Below are positions 17,981 to 26,557 of a DNA stretch of 64,000 nucleotides, piece by piece (position 1 is the first letter of the stretch; the number at the start of each line of letters is the position of its first letter). Position numbers and translations under genes: made by a program. The DNA lies in contig CAJUFJ010000006.1 of assembly GCA_910585815.1 (NCBI GenBank), positions 12,178 to 76,177 of the forward strand. Direction: 5' to 3'. The stretch comes from an uncultured Oscillospiraceae bacterium (GTDB lineage Bacteria; Bacillota; Clostridia; Oscillospirales; Oscillospiraceae). The notes beneath the pieces were generated by a model. It had not been told where the DNA came from. It saw only the letters and a program-made list of their open reading frames with translations, and made no database searches.

Positions 17981-18568
17981 TCAATTTGCAACCTGCACCA
18001 TGGCGAAGCGGATGACCTTCTCCCCCAGCATAAAGCCGGCCTGGAAGACCTGGGCCACGGTGTTCTCCTCCAGATTCTCGTCCTCGATGTGCATGACGGC
18101 GTTGTGGAGGTTGGGGTCGAAGGGTTTTCCCTGGGCCTCAATCTCAGTGATGCCCAGCTTGGCGAAAACCTCCTTCAGCTGGCTCATAATCATCTCCACG
18201 CCCTTCTTATAGGCCTCGTCGGCGGTGTCCTGCTTCAGGGCCCGCTCCAGATTGTCGTAGACGGGGAGAAACGCCTGTACGGTGTCCGCCTTGGCGTCGG
18301 TCCAGAGATTTTCCTTCTCCTTGGCGGTGCGCTTGCGGTAGTTGTCGTACTCGGCGGCCAGGCGGAGGAACTGCTCCTTGGGGATCATCTGCTCCTGAGC
18401 GGGGGAATCGACTTCCTCGGGGGCGGTCTCCGGCTCCTCGCCGGGGGTATCGGCCTGGGGCTCGGCTTCCGGTTCTGCGGTCTCCGCTTCTCCGGCCTGC
18501 TCCTCCAGGACCTCCTCCGGGGCCACAGCGGCCTCCTGAACGGGGTTCTTTTCTTTCTTCTTACTCAC
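17981..18568 (-). CDS. grpE: Nucleotide exchange factor GrpE
   Basis: 195 residues. An acidic, low-complexity N-terminus (about 1-65, rich in Glu, Ala and Pro) leads into the dimerising helix (RLAAEYDNYRKRTAKEKENL) and the beta domain (PFDPNLHNAVMHIED, AQVFQAGFMLGEKVIRFAMV). It releases ADP from DnaK. It lies 27 bp downstream of hrcA in the heat-shock cluster. Confidence 0.97.
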   Translation of the reverse strand: MSKKKEKNPVQEAAVAPEEVLEEQAGEAETAEPEAEPQADTPGEEPETAPEEVDSPAQEQMIPKEQFLRLAAEYDNYRKRTAKEKENLWTDAKADTVQAFLPVYDNLERALKQDTADEAYKKGVEMIMSQLKEVFAKLGITEIEAQGKPFDPNLHNAVMHIEDENLEENTVAQVFQAGFMLGEKVIRFAMVQVAN

Positions 18569-18595
18569 GATTCATACTCCTTCACGGCTCATTAT

Positions 18596-19660
18596 TTATT
18601 CTTCGGGCTCCTCCGGGGCGGGCAGCTCCTTGCCAAACATCCGGGTGAGACTGTCGGCAAAGTAGGACAGCCGGGCTGTCACCTTGGCGTAGTCCATGCG
18701 GGTGGGGCCAACCACCCCGATCACGCCCCGCATGTTGTCCCCGATGTCGTAGCTGGCCATGACCACGCTGGTGTCCTTTAATGCATCGTTTACGTTCTCT
18801 GGCCCGATGAGAATGTTCATATTCTTGCCGCTGTCCAGGGTGGCAGGCAGACGGGGGACGTCGCTCTCCTCGCTGAGGTAGGCCATCAGAGGTTTCGCTT
18901 TGTCCAGGCTGCGGTACTCGGGGTGCTCCAGCAGGTGGGTGATACCGGCGGTGCGGAACTTCTGCTGACCCTGGTCGGCCAGCACCTCCATGGCGAACTC
19001 CACCACCAAGGCGATGAGCTCGAAAGCCCCCGGCGCGGTGCGGGTCTCCATCTTGTCCAGGGTCTCCTCCATCTCCTCCCGGGACAGGCCCACAAAGGAG
19101 GAGTTGAGCACCGCCGACAGCATTTGCAGCTGGGGGTCAGACAGGCCGTCGGGGATGTGGACCAGCTTGTTTTTCACCACGCTGTTGTCCGTCATGACCA
19201 CGGCGATGAAGGCGTTTTCCTCCACCATCAGCAGGTCGAACCGCTTGACGGTGATGCGCTCCTTGGCGGCCGCCATGGTGAATACAGGGTAGTCGCTGAT
19301 TTGAGACAGCACCTTGCCCGCCCGGTCGATAACCCGGTCCAGCTCCTCCATTTTCAAGTTAAGCGCGTCATTGATGCGCTGGGTCTCCTGAAGGGTGAGT
19401 TGCTGGCGGTCCATCAGTTCGTTGACGTAGAGCCGGTAGCCGGCGGCGGAGGGGATGCGTCCGGCGGAGGTGTGGGGCTGCTCCAGATAGCCCTGGTCGG
19501 TGAGGTCGGCCATCTCGTTGCGGATGGTGGCGGTGGACACGTCCAGCCCGGCCAGCTGGGCCACGGCCTTGGAGCCCACCGGCTCAGCGGTGGCGATGTA
19601 GGTCTCCACAATGGCGCGGAGTATGCGCTTTTTCCGGTCCGACAGTGCCACAGCACTCAC
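18596..19660 (-). CDS. hrcA: Heat-inducible transcriptional repressor HrcA
   Basis: 354 residues with a GTG start at 19660; a second GTG at 19651 is possible. A winged helix (LSDRKKRILRAIVETYIATA, GLDVSTATIRNEMADL) is followed by the family's PHTSAGRIPSAAGYRLYVNE motif and the GAF-like dimerisation region. HrcA binds CIRCE and represses the cluster; GroEL normally supports its folding. The promoter and CIRCE lie directly upstream, giving autoregulation. Confidence 0.97.
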   Translation of the reverse strand: MSAVALSDRKKRILRAIVETYIATAEPVGSKAVAQLAGLDVSTATIRNEMADLTDQGYLEQPHTSAGRIPSAAGYRLYVNELMDRQQLTLQETQRINDALNLKMEELDRVIDRAGKVLSQISDYPVFTMAAAKERITVKRFDLLMVEENAFIAVVMTDNSVVKNKLVHIPDGLSDPQLQMLSAVLNSSFVGLSREEMEETLDKMETRTAPGAFELIALVVEFAMEVLADQGQQKFRTAGITHLLEHPEYRSLDKAKPLMAYLSEESDVPRLPATLDSGKNMNILIGPENVNDALKDTSVVMASYDIGDNMRGVIGVVGPTRMDYAKVTARLSYFADSLTRMFGKELPAPEEPEE

Positions 19661-19680
19661 CGCCTCTCGTTTTCATCGGT

Positions 19681-19707
19681 TTAGCACTCATATTCCTCGA
19701 GTGCTAA
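19681..19707. promoter_or_regulatory. CIRCE operator
   Basis: A perfect TTAGCACTC-N9-GAGTGCTAA inverted repeat, the HrcA binding site. It sits between the -10 box and the hrcA start. Confidence 0.97.
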
Positions 19708-19711
19708 AGAT

Positions 19712-19740
19712 AATGTACCACTCCCCCCGGAAATTGTCAA
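19712..19740 (-). promoter_or_regulatory. Promoter of the hrcA-grpE-dnaK-dnaJ cluster
   Basis: On the minus strand TTGACA (19740-19735), a 17-base spacer and TACATT (19717-19712) stand immediately upstream of CIRCE, the usual layout for sigma-A transcription blocked by HrcA. Confidence 0.85.
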
Positions 19741-19867
19741 TAGCCACTTTATGAATTTATTATAAACAAATCGTCCCCGGCCATTCCTTGCAGAACAGCC
19801 AGGGTTGTGCTAATTTATGTTCTTAACAAGGACTTCCGGTCAATTCCCAGTTACATTCGGAACATAA

Positions 19868-19908
19868 AAACTGACCGCCTGCCGGAATTGACAGGCGGTC
19901 AGTTTTGT
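19868..19908. terminator. Bidirectional terminator
   Basis: AACTGACCGCCTG and CAGGCGGTCAGTT form a 13-pair stem with T-rich flanks on both sides. It closes the 48-residue gene on the minus strand. Confidence 0.85.
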
Positions 19909-19912
19909 TCCA

Positions 19913-20059
19913 TCAGTCTTCCAACGTAGTTTGCAAGTCGGCTAAAAGAATCTCAATCTTCTCACGCAGCTTTGCCGGGTCATCCTCTGCAAGACCTTCT
20001 TTTAAATCCCTGATAACCATTCGCAGAAAACCGTTGAATTGCTTGTCAGTCTGGCCCAT
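19913..20059 (-). CDS. 48-residue hypothetical protein
   Basis: The ATG at 20059 follows GGAGG, and a strong terminator lies just after the stop. The peptide opens MGQTDKQFNGFLRMVIRDL, is charged and predicted all-helical (ends LLADLQTTLED). It has no membrane segment. It is an independent transcription unit by layout. I recall similar small helical proteins in gut Firmicutes without a known role. Confidence 0.7.
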   Translation of the reverse strand: MGQTDKQFNGFLRMVIRDLKEGLAEDDPAKLREKIEILLADLQTTLED

Positions 20060-20126
20060 ACAGCTACCTCCTATTAAAAATTATGGGTTCATTATACCGC
20101 AAATTCAGGCTCTTTGCAACCGTTTT

Positions 20127-20969
20127 TTAAAGGCTCAACACCTGTCCCGTAGCCAGAGCGTGACAGCCGGGGCCGAAGCGCTCCTGGAGGAGCTCCAGGG
20201 CCGTTTCTCCGGTGCAGTGGCCGGTGTAGATCTCCTCCACCCCCAGCTCTTTCAGGGCGTCGGCCACCCGGAACACGTATTCGGGGGTACAGTTCATGCC
20301 GCTCTTGCCCCGGCTGAACATGTGAAAGCCGCCCACCGCAACGAAGACTTTTTTCCCGGGAAACTGCTCCAGCACCCCCCGGACAATATTGACGATCCCC
20401 CCGTGGCTGCATGAGTTAAAGACCACCAGGCCCCGCTCCCCCTCCAGCACCAGGGACTGCTCATGCCGGTAGTCGTCGGGGACAAAATCGTCCTCCCCCC
20501 GTTTCACCAGCAGGTCGGCGGCCTGACCGGCAAAGGCGGGGTCGTGGACGGTCTCGGGGACCAGCCAGGCCCCCTCCAGCAGGGGGTACAGGCCCTCCAC
20601 CTCCACAAAGCGGTCCCGGGTGTTCTCCCAGATGTCCCGGCCGATGCCAATAAACCGGTAGGCGTCCGGGTCTTTGGCGAAGTAGGGCCCCTCCGCCCCG
20701 GGGCGGAGGTACACCTTGGCCCGGTCGTTGACCTGGAAGAACCGGCGCAGGCCGTCGGCGTGGTCGTAGTGGCCGTGGGACAGGGCGGCCAGCTCCACTC
20801 CAGACAGGTCCACCCCCAGGGCCTGGGCGTTGTCCGCGAATTTCCCCGAGGACCCGGCGTCCAGCAGCAGCTTTTTTCCCCGGTACTGGATGTACAGGGA
20901 CAGGCCGTGCTCCGGCGTCAGGCCGCAGCCTTCCAGAGCAGTGTTTTCCATCAGAACGGTAACTTTCAT
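20127..20969 (-). CDS. Metallo-beta-lactamase-fold hydrolase
   Basis: 280 residues. SHGHYDHADG near 64-73 is the HxHxDH metal site, and NSCSHGG, GGFHM and YTGHCTG supply further ligands. The layout matches the subfamily annotated as 7,8-dihydropterin-6-methyl-4-(beta-D-ribofuranosyl)-aminobenzene phosphate synthase, a name inherited from archaeal relatives; the true substrate in Firmicutes is unknown. No signal peptide. It stands 18 bp after the MATE gene on the same strand and is probably co-transcribed. Confidence 0.85.
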   Translation of the reverse strand: MKVTVLMENTALEGCGLTPEHGLSLYIQYRGKKLLLDAGSSGKFADNAQALGVDLSGVELAALSHGHYDHADGLRRFFQVNDRAKVYLRPGAEGPYFAKDPDAYRFIGIGRDIWENTRDRFVEVEGLYPLLEGAWLVPETVHDPAFAGQAADLLVKRGEDDFVPDDYRHEQSLVLEGERGLVVFNSCSHGGIVNIVRGVLEQFPGKKVFVAVGGFHMFSRGKSGMNCTPEYVFRVADALKELGVEEIYTGHCTGETALELLQERFGPGCHALATGQVLSL

Positions 20970-20987
20970 AGAGACCCCTCCTTATAA

Positions 20988-22364
20988 TTAAGCTCTTGTC
21001 AGGTCCCGGACCCACTTTCCGGAGCGCAGACGGCGGATACCCACAAAGAATTTTACGGCCTGCTCCAGGGGAAAGGCCAGATAGACCCAGAAGACAGTGG
21101 TTTTCAGCACCAGGCCGCACAGGGCGGCGTAGGGGATGGCCACTCCCCACAGGGGACCGATGTCGATGAGCGTGGCCGCCTTCACGTCGCCGCCGCCCCG
21201 AAGGACGCCCACGATGTTCACCGTATTGAAGTCTTTCAGCGGCATAGCCAGAGCCATCATCGTCATCATCATGGAGGCCACCGAGGCCGCCCCAGGGGAT
21301 AGCTTAAACAGAGGATACACCCAGGCCGGGGCGGCGAACCAGACAAAGGCCAGCAGCAGGCCGCCCAGAATGGCCCCGCAGACCACCGACAGGGTATTCA
21401 GCGCCTTACCCACGTCCAGCAGCCTGTTCTGCCGGCCTGCGCCGATCTCCCGGCCGATGATAATAGCTGCCGTGGAGGACAGGCCGAAGGAGGCCACCAT
21501 TACGATTTTTTCCATGTTGCCGGCGATGGTGTAGGCGGCCAGGATCTCGGTGCTGCCCGCCATATGGCCCATAATAGTGGGGAAGACGGAGGTGCCCAGC
21601 CCCCACATGGTCTCGTTGCACACCACCAGGCCGCCGTATTTCAGGAACCGCCGGGTCATGTCCAGCCCGGGCCGGAGGAGCAGGTGGAGATGGACCCGGA
21701 AGAAGCGGTTTTTCATCATGTGGAGGATGACAATGGTGACCTCCAGCAGCCGGGCGATGAGGGTGGCCGTCGCCGCCCCCCGCACCCCCATGGCGGGAGC
21801 CCCCAGCTTGCCGAAGATGAGCACCCAGTTGAGGAAGGTGTTGGTGGCCATGGAGGCCACCAGGATGTACAGCCCCAGTTGGGGCCGCTCCATGCTGCGG
21901 TAGGCGGCCACATACATCATAGTGAAGGCGTTGCACACATAGGAGAAGCCCACGATGGAGCCGTACTGGGCGGCCAGGGCGATCACCTCCGGCTCGTTGC
22001 CGAACAGGCTGAGGAATTCCACCGGACACACCAGCAGCACCCCGGCAAAGAGGGTGGACACCACCATCACCACCCACAGGGCTACCCCCAGCACCCGGTT
22101 GATGGACTCCATCTCCTGCTTGCCCCAGTACTGGCTCACCAGCACGGAGGAGCCGCTCTGCACGCCGAAGATGAACATCTGCAAAGCGAACAGGGGGATG
22201 TTGGCCAGCGTTACCGCCGCCATGGGGACCTCCCCCAGCATCCCCACCATAAAGGTGTCCGCCATGCCCAGGGCGCTGGTGATGAGGTTTTGCAGCACAA
22301 TGGGCAGGGCCAGCAGGACCACCTGCTTGTAAAATCCCGGTTTTTGCTTCATGTACGCGAACAT
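20988..22364 (-). CDS. MATE-family multidrug/sodium exporter
   Basis: 458 residues with about 12 hydrophobic segments in two related halves, the full MatE length. The N-terminal QNLITSALGMADTFMVG and the repeat-half motif NETMWGLGTSVFPTIMGHMA are family hallmarks. It would export cationic drugs or metabolites against Na+ or H+. It lies between a cysteine desulfurase (upstream by 17 bp) and the MBL hydrolase. Confidence 0.92.
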   Translation of the reverse strand: MFAYMKQKPGFYKQVVLLALPIVLQNLITSALGMADTFMVGMLGEVPMAAVTLANIPLFALQMFIFGVQSGSSVLVSQYWGKQEMESINRVLGVALWVVMVVSTLFAGVLLVCPVEFLSLFGNEPEVIALAAQYGSIVGFSYVCNAFTMMYVAAYRSMERPQLGLYILVASMATNTFLNWVLIFGKLGAPAMGVRGAATATLIARLLEVTIVILHMMKNRFFRVHLHLLLRPGLDMTRRFLKYGGLVVCNETMWGLGTSVFPTIMGHMAGSTEILAAYTIAGNMEKIVMVASFGLSSTAAIIIGREIGAGRQNRLLDVGKALNTLSVVCGAILGGLLLAFVWFAAPAWVYPLFKLSPGAASVASMMMTMMALAMPLKDFNTVNIVGVLRGGGDVKAATLIDIGPLWGVAIPYAALCGLVLKTTVFWVYLAFPLEQAVKFFVGIRRLRSGKWVRDLTRA

Positions 22365-22381
22365 CGGAAAATTGCTCCTTT

Positions 22382-23530
22382 TTATGATAACGTAGTAAAA
22401 AGCTGCTCCTTCGCCCCCTTCAGGCCGTCCATGAGGGCGTTCACGTTCTCCCGGGACGTATCATAGGAGAAGCTGACCCGCAGAGCGCCGTCCAGCAGGG
22501 CTTTGGGCAGCTTCAGGGCGGCGAAGACGTGGCTGGGCCTGCCCCGGTGGCAGGCGGAGCCGGAGGAGAGGTACACCCCCCGGTCACTCAGGAAGCGGAC
22601 CACCACCTCGCTCTTGTAGCCGGGCAGGGAGATGGGCAGGATGTGGGGCGCACCGTCGGGAACCAGGACCTCCGCTTCGGGTATCTCCCGGGCCAGCCGG
22701 TCCAGGGTATAGGCTTTCAGCTCCGCCATGCGGGTGGTGTCCTCCTGAAAGGAGACGGCTCCCAGCCGGGCGGCGGCGGCGAAGGCGGCAATCTGAGATG
22801 TGGCCTCGGTGCCCGAGCGGTAGCCGCCCTCCTGGCCTCCCCCCCGGATGAGGGGGGGCAGCCGCACACCCTTGCGCACATACAGCGCCCCCACCCCCTT
22901 GGGGGCGTGAATCTTGTGGCCGCTGACAGACAGCAGGTCCACCCCCAGCTCTCGGGGGGTAAAGGGCACCTTTAAAAAGCCCTGGACCGCGTCGCAGTGG
23001 AGCAGGGCGGGACAGCCCGCCCTTTTGATGGCTTGGGCCACCTCTTTTACAGGCAGGACGGCGCCCAGCTCGTTGTTCACCAGCATCATGGACACCAGCG
23101 CCGTGTCCGGCCGGAGAGCGGCCGCCGCCTGGGCGGGGTCGATGCGCCCCCGGCGGTCGGGCTGGAGGTAGGTCACCTCATAGCCCTGCCGCTCCAGGGC
23201 CTTGATGGGCTCCAGCACGGCGGCGTGCTCGATGGCGGTGGTGATGATGTGCTTCCCCGCCCGGCGGTTGCACTCCAGCGCCCCGGAGATGGCCCAGTTG
23301 TCACTCTCCGAGCCGCAGGAGGTGAAATAGACCTCCTCCGGCCCGCAGCCCAGGGCTCCGGCCAGGTCGGCCCGCCAGCCCTTCATTCGGTCCGCCGCCT
23401 GTTTTCCCAGGGCGTATTGAGACGAGGGGTTGCCCCAGCCCTCGGTCATGGCCTCCAGCGCCGCCTGGGCGGCCTCGGGCCGCACCGGCGTGGTAGCGGC
23501 GTTATCCAAATAGTGGAACATGGCGTCCAC
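22382..23530 (-). CDS. Cysteine desulfurase (NifS/IscS class)
   Basis: 382 residues. The PLP lysine is in SVSGHKIHAPKGVGALY and the catalytic cysteine in SSGSACHRGRPSHVF. The N-terminus YLDNAATTPVRPEA is diagnostic. It mobilises sulfur from cysteine for Fe-S clusters or thiolation. No IscU or thiI is adjacent, so its partner is not shown. In some Firmicutes such enzymes also serve Dnd systems, but this gene is about 21 kb from dndC and that link would be speculation. Confidence 0.93.
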   Translation of the reverse strand: MDAMFHYLDNAATTPVRPEAAQAALEAMTEGWGNPSSQYALGKQAADRMKGWRADLAGALGCGPEEVYFTSCGSESDNWAISGALECNRRAGKHIITTAIEHAAVLEPIKALERQGYEVTYLQPDRRGRIDPAQAAAALRPDTALVSMMLVNNELGAVLPVKEVAQAIKRAGCPALLHCDAVQGFLKVPFTPRELGVDLLSVSGHKIHAPKGVGALYVRKGVRLPPLIRGGGQEGGYRSGTEATSQIAAFAAAARLGAVSFQEDTTRMAELKAYTLDRLAREIPEAEVLVPDGAPHILPISLPGYKSEVVVRFLSDRGVYLSSGSACHRGRPSHVFAALKLPKALLDGALRVSFSYDTSRENVNALMDGLKGAKEQLFTTLS

Positions 23531-23654
23531 CTCCCGAAATTGTAGTCAGTATCGGCTATTCTATGCCCTTCCCGGGGGAAAGTCAATCCCTTTTTGCCCG
23601 TCTTTCACATTGTCGTACAGCCCGGCCACGGGTGTGTCCTATTCGCAGATTTTA

Positions 23655-23704
23655 TGTAGGGGCGGACATTGTCCGCCCGCGGGCGCACACTGTGCGCCCC
23701 TACA
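23655..23704. repeat. Palindromic repeat of the TGTAGGG...CCCTACA family
   Basis: TGTAGGGGCGGACATTGTCC and GCACACTGTGCGCCCCTACA meet back to back, giving two hairpins within matching outer arms. It is the shortest complete copy in the window. Confidence 0.75.
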
Positions 23705-23768
23705 AATCGTGCCAATTCCCCTGACTGTGATAAAATGCGCGGTAGGACACCCCCCGGCCACAAAACAC

Positions 23769-23797
23769 TTGCCAGGGTCGAAAAAAGACAGTATAAT
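23769..23797 (+). promoter_or_regulatory. Promoter upstream of the BIG2 lipoprotein gene
   Basis: TTGCCA, a 17-base spacer and TATAAT, about 115 bases before the start at 23911. The intervening leader shows no strong structure. Confidence 0.65.
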
Positions 23798-23910
23798 ATC
23801 CCCGCGAAAATTTTTTTTCAAACCCGGGAACCTTTTTCGTTTTTGCTCGTCAAACCTCACAGAACCCAAAGAGGGTCAATTATAGCCCAACAGAAAAGGA
23901 GTTACTTATT

Positions 23911-24933
23911 ATGAAAAGACGTATCTTTGCGGCGGTGCTGGCCACCGCCATGGCCCTGTCCCTGGCCGCCTGCGGCGGCGGAAACGGCGGCGGCAGCTCC
24001 TCCTCCAACCCGGGGAACGGCTCCGACGTGAGCGTCATCGCCCCCGGCGGCAGCTCCAGCCAGCCCGACGGTTCCACCCCCGACGGCTCTCAGCCCGACG
24101 CATCCAACCCCGACGGCTCCCAGCCTGACGCCTCCAACCCCGGCGGCTCAAGCAGCAGCGGAGACCTCCAGCCTATCCCCACTGTCACCATCACCCTGAA
24201 TAAGACGGAGGTCAAGCTGACCAAGGCTGGGGCCGCCTTCCAGCTGCGCTACACCACCGAGCCCGACACCGACGGCATCGCCACCTTTACCTCCAGCAAT
24301 CCCAAGGTGGCCACCATCGACGAGAGCGGCAATATCAAGGCCGTGGCCCCCGGCAAGGCCACCATCACCGTGGAATACGACGGCGCAAAGGCCACCTGTT
24401 CCGTCACCTGCGACTGGAAAGAGGAGACCAAGCCTGAGCAGAAACCCGATCCCAAGCCTGATCCCAAGCCCGACGGCAGCGGCAGCGGTTCCTCCTCCGG
24501 CTCCGGCAGTTCCAGCAGCACCCCCTCCACCAACGTGGACCTGTCCGCCTTCTACAGCACCATCACCGGCAAGTATGAATTTGGCTTCCTGGAGCTGGCC
24601 GACAGCGGCCTGCTGGATCAGTACTATGCCGGTCTCACCGGCGTCAGCTCCGAGCAGATGCTGGTATACATCTGCATGATGTCCATGAACAACGGCGAGT
24701 TCGGCCTGGTTCAGGTGAAGGACAGCAAGGACGTGGACACCGTGAAGGGTATCTTCCAGGCCCGCATCAGCTATATGGCGGGCGACGGCAACGGCCCCGG
24801 CGGCGCGCAGTACCCTATGGCTATGGACCAGTGGGAGAATAACTCCCGTATTGTCTCCAACGGCAACTATGTGATGATGATCGTCCATGAGAACTGCGAC
24901 GATATCGTCAACGAATTTAACGCCCTGTTTTAA
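23911..24933 (+). CDS. Lipoprotein with BIG2 domain and C-terminal DUF4358
   Basis: 340 residues. A signal peptide ends in the lipobox LAAC (Cys21), so the protein is anchored to the outer face of the membrane. A Ser/Gly/Pro/Asp linker with PDGSQPDASN-type repeats (about 25-85) leads to a bacterial Ig-like BIG2 domain (about 90-170). A second Pro/Lys/Asp then Gly/Ser linker follows, and then a DUF4358 domain (about 208-340). DUF4358 function is unknown. The neighbouring MBOAT/DHHW genes suggest an envelope role. Confidence 0.82.
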   Translation: MKRRIFAAVLATAMALSLAACGGGNGGGSSSSNPGNGSDVSVIAPGGSSSQPDGSTPDGSQPDASNPDGSQPDASNPGGSSSSGDLQPIPTVTITLNKTEVKLTKAGAAFQLRYTTEPDTDGIATFTSSNPKVATIDESGNIKAVAPGKATITVEYDGAKATCSVTCDWKEETKPEQKPDPKPDPKPDGSGSGSSSGSGSSSSTPSTNVDLSAFYSTITGKYEFGFLELADSGLLDQYYAGLTGVSSEQMLVYICMMSMNNGEFGLVQVKDSKDVDTVKGIFQARISYMAGDGNGPGGAQYPMAMDQWENNSRIVSNGNYVMMIVHENCDDIVNEFNALF

Positions 24934-24946
24934 GGCATCCTGAGTA

Positions 24947-24973
24947 GGGGCCGCCGCCCGCGGCGGCCCTTTT
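24947..24973 (+). terminator. Intrinsic terminator after the BIG2 lipoprotein
   Basis: GGGCCGCCG and CGGCGGCCC form the stem, followed by TTTT, 14 bases after the stop. Confidence 0.75.
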
Positions 24974-24977
24974 CGCC

Positions 24978-25022
24978 TGTAGGGCGCGACGACCCCGGCG
25001 CGCCGTCAAACCCGGTCCGCCC
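24978..25022. repeat. Partial TGTAGGG-family repeat
   Basis: It begins TGTAGGGCGCGACGACCCCG like the copy at 32409 but lacks a matching right arm. A tandem repeat begins directly after it. Confidence 0.5.
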
Positions 25023-25094
25023 CCTGAGAATGGCGGGCCGGGGTCTCCTGAGAATGGCGGGCCGAGGTCTCCTGAGAATGGCGGGCCGAGGTCG
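25023..25094. repeat. Three tandem copies of a 24-bp unit
   Basis: Each unit begins CCTGAGAATGGCGGGCCG; units start at 25023, 25047 and 25071 with one or two base changes. They lie just upstream of the MBOAT gene in its presumed leader. Confidence 0.85.
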
Positions 25095-25141
25095 TCCCGC
25101 CCCACAAGGGCTTCCATAAAATACTCCGTGAGGTGTCCGCT

Positions 25142-26545
25142 ATGGTCTTTTCCACCCCCATTTTCATGTTTTATTTCCTGGTCCTCACCCTGTTCCTGTA
25201 CTATATCGTCCCCCGCAGGGGGCGCAATGTGGTGCTGCTGGCCTCCTCTCTGTTCTTCTACTGGTGGGGGGAGCGGGCCTATGTGTCTATCATGTTCCTG
25301 TCCACCGCCATCGACTACACCCACGGTCTTCTGGTGGAGCGGTGCAAGGCCAGAGGGAACGACAAAGGCGCGAAAATGGCGGTGGCCTCCTCCATCGTGT
25401 TCAACCTGGCCCTGCTGTGCTTCTTCAAGTACTGGGACTTCATCGCTGGCTCCCTCCAGTCGGTGGGGCTCACCTTTATGCCGGTGCTGGGGGTCCACCT
25501 TCCCATCGGCATCTCCTTCTACACCTTCCAGACCATGAGCTACACCATCGACGTCTACCGCGGCGACGCCCGGGCCCAGCGGAACATCCTCAACTTCGGC
25601 ACCTTTGTGACCCTGTTCCCCCAGCTCATTGCCGGCCCCATCATCAAGTACAAGGACCTGGGGGACCAGATCGACCGGCGGGACTACTCCGCAGATAAAT
25701 TTTCCTCCGGGGTGCAGATCTTCATGGTGGGCCTGGCCAAAAAGCTGCTCATTGCCAACAACGTGGGCATGCTTTGGGACAGCTACAAGGCCATGGCCCC
25801 CGCTGAGCTGACGGTGGCCGGGGCCTGGCTGGGGGTGCTGGCCTTCACCTTCCAGATTTACTTCGACTTCTCCGGCTACTCCGACATGGCCGTAGGCCTG
25901 GGCCGGATGCTGGGCTTTGAGTTCCTGCCCAACTTCAACTACCCCTATATCTCCAAAAGCATCACCGAGTTCTGGCGGCGGTGGCACATCTCCCTGTCCA
26001 CCTGGTTCCGGGAGTATCTGTATATCCCCCTGGGGGGCAACCGCCGGGGGAAGGGCCGGCAGGTGTTTAACCTGCTGGTGGTCTGGGCCGCCACCGGCAT
26101 CTGGCACGGGGCCAACTGGACCTTCCTGTTCTGGGGGCTGTACTTCTTCGTCCTGCTGATGGTGGAGAAGTTCCTCCTCCTCAAGCCGCTGAAGAAGGCC
26201 CCCGCCATTGTGGGGCATGTTTACACCCTGTTTCTGGTCATGGTGAGCTGGGCCATCTTCGCCATTGAGGACCTGGGCCATCTGGCCAGCTACCTGCGGG
26301 TTATGTTCGGTCTCGGGGGCGTCCCTCTGGCAGACGGGACCTTTGGCTACTACCTGACCAGCTTCCTGCCCGTCCTGTGCGTGGCCGCGGTGGCATCCAC
26401 TCCCCTGGGCCGGGCAATTTACCGCAACATGGGCACAAGAGCCCAACAGGCCGTCTGCACCGTACTGGTGGCCGCCGGGCTGCTGGTATGCACCGCCTAC
26501 CTGGTGGCCGGCACCTACAACCCCTTCCTGTACTTTAACTTCTAA
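25142..26545 (+). CDS. MBOAT-family O-acyltransferase (AlgI/DltB-like)
   Basis: 467 residues from the ATG at 25142 (GAGGTG 6 bases before). Multiple membrane spans surround the family core: FGTFVTLFPQLIAGPIIKY, FLPNFNYPYISKSITEFWRR and the catalytic-His region ATGIWHGANWTFLFWG. Family members move acyl groups, usually acetyl, across the membrane onto polysaccharide or teichoic acid. The DHHW partner begins 13 bp downstream, the classic two-gene pairing. Confidence 0.92.
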   Translation: MVFSTPIFMFYFLVLTLFLYYIVPRRGRNVVLLASSLFFYWWGERAYVSIMFLSTAIDYTHGLLVERCKARGNDKGAKMAVASSIVFNLALLCFFKYWDFIAGSLQSVGLTFMPVLGVHLPIGISFYTFQTMSYTIDVYRGDARAQRNILNFGTFVTLFPQLIAGPIIKYKDLGDQIDRRDYSADKFSSGVQIFMVGLAKKLLIANNVGMLWDSYKAMAPAELTVAGAWLGVLAFTFQIYFDFSGYSDMAVGLGRMLGFEFLPNFNYPYISKSITEFWRRWHISLSTWFREYLYIPLGGNRRGKGRQVFNLLVVWAATGIWHGANWTFLFWGLYFFVLLMVEKFLLLKPLKKAPAIVGHVYTLFLVMVSWAIFAIEDLGHLASYLRVMFGLGGVPLADGTFGYYLTSFLPVLCVAAVASTPLGRAIYRNMGTRAQQAVCTVLVAAGLLVCTAYLVAGTYNPFLYFNF

Positions 26546-26557
26546 GGAGGCGCAATC

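Noticed and set aside
22382..23530. Cysteine desulfurase as the DndA partner of dndC
   Set aside because: It is about 21 kb away in a core-gene context; general Fe-S or thiolation duty is more likely.
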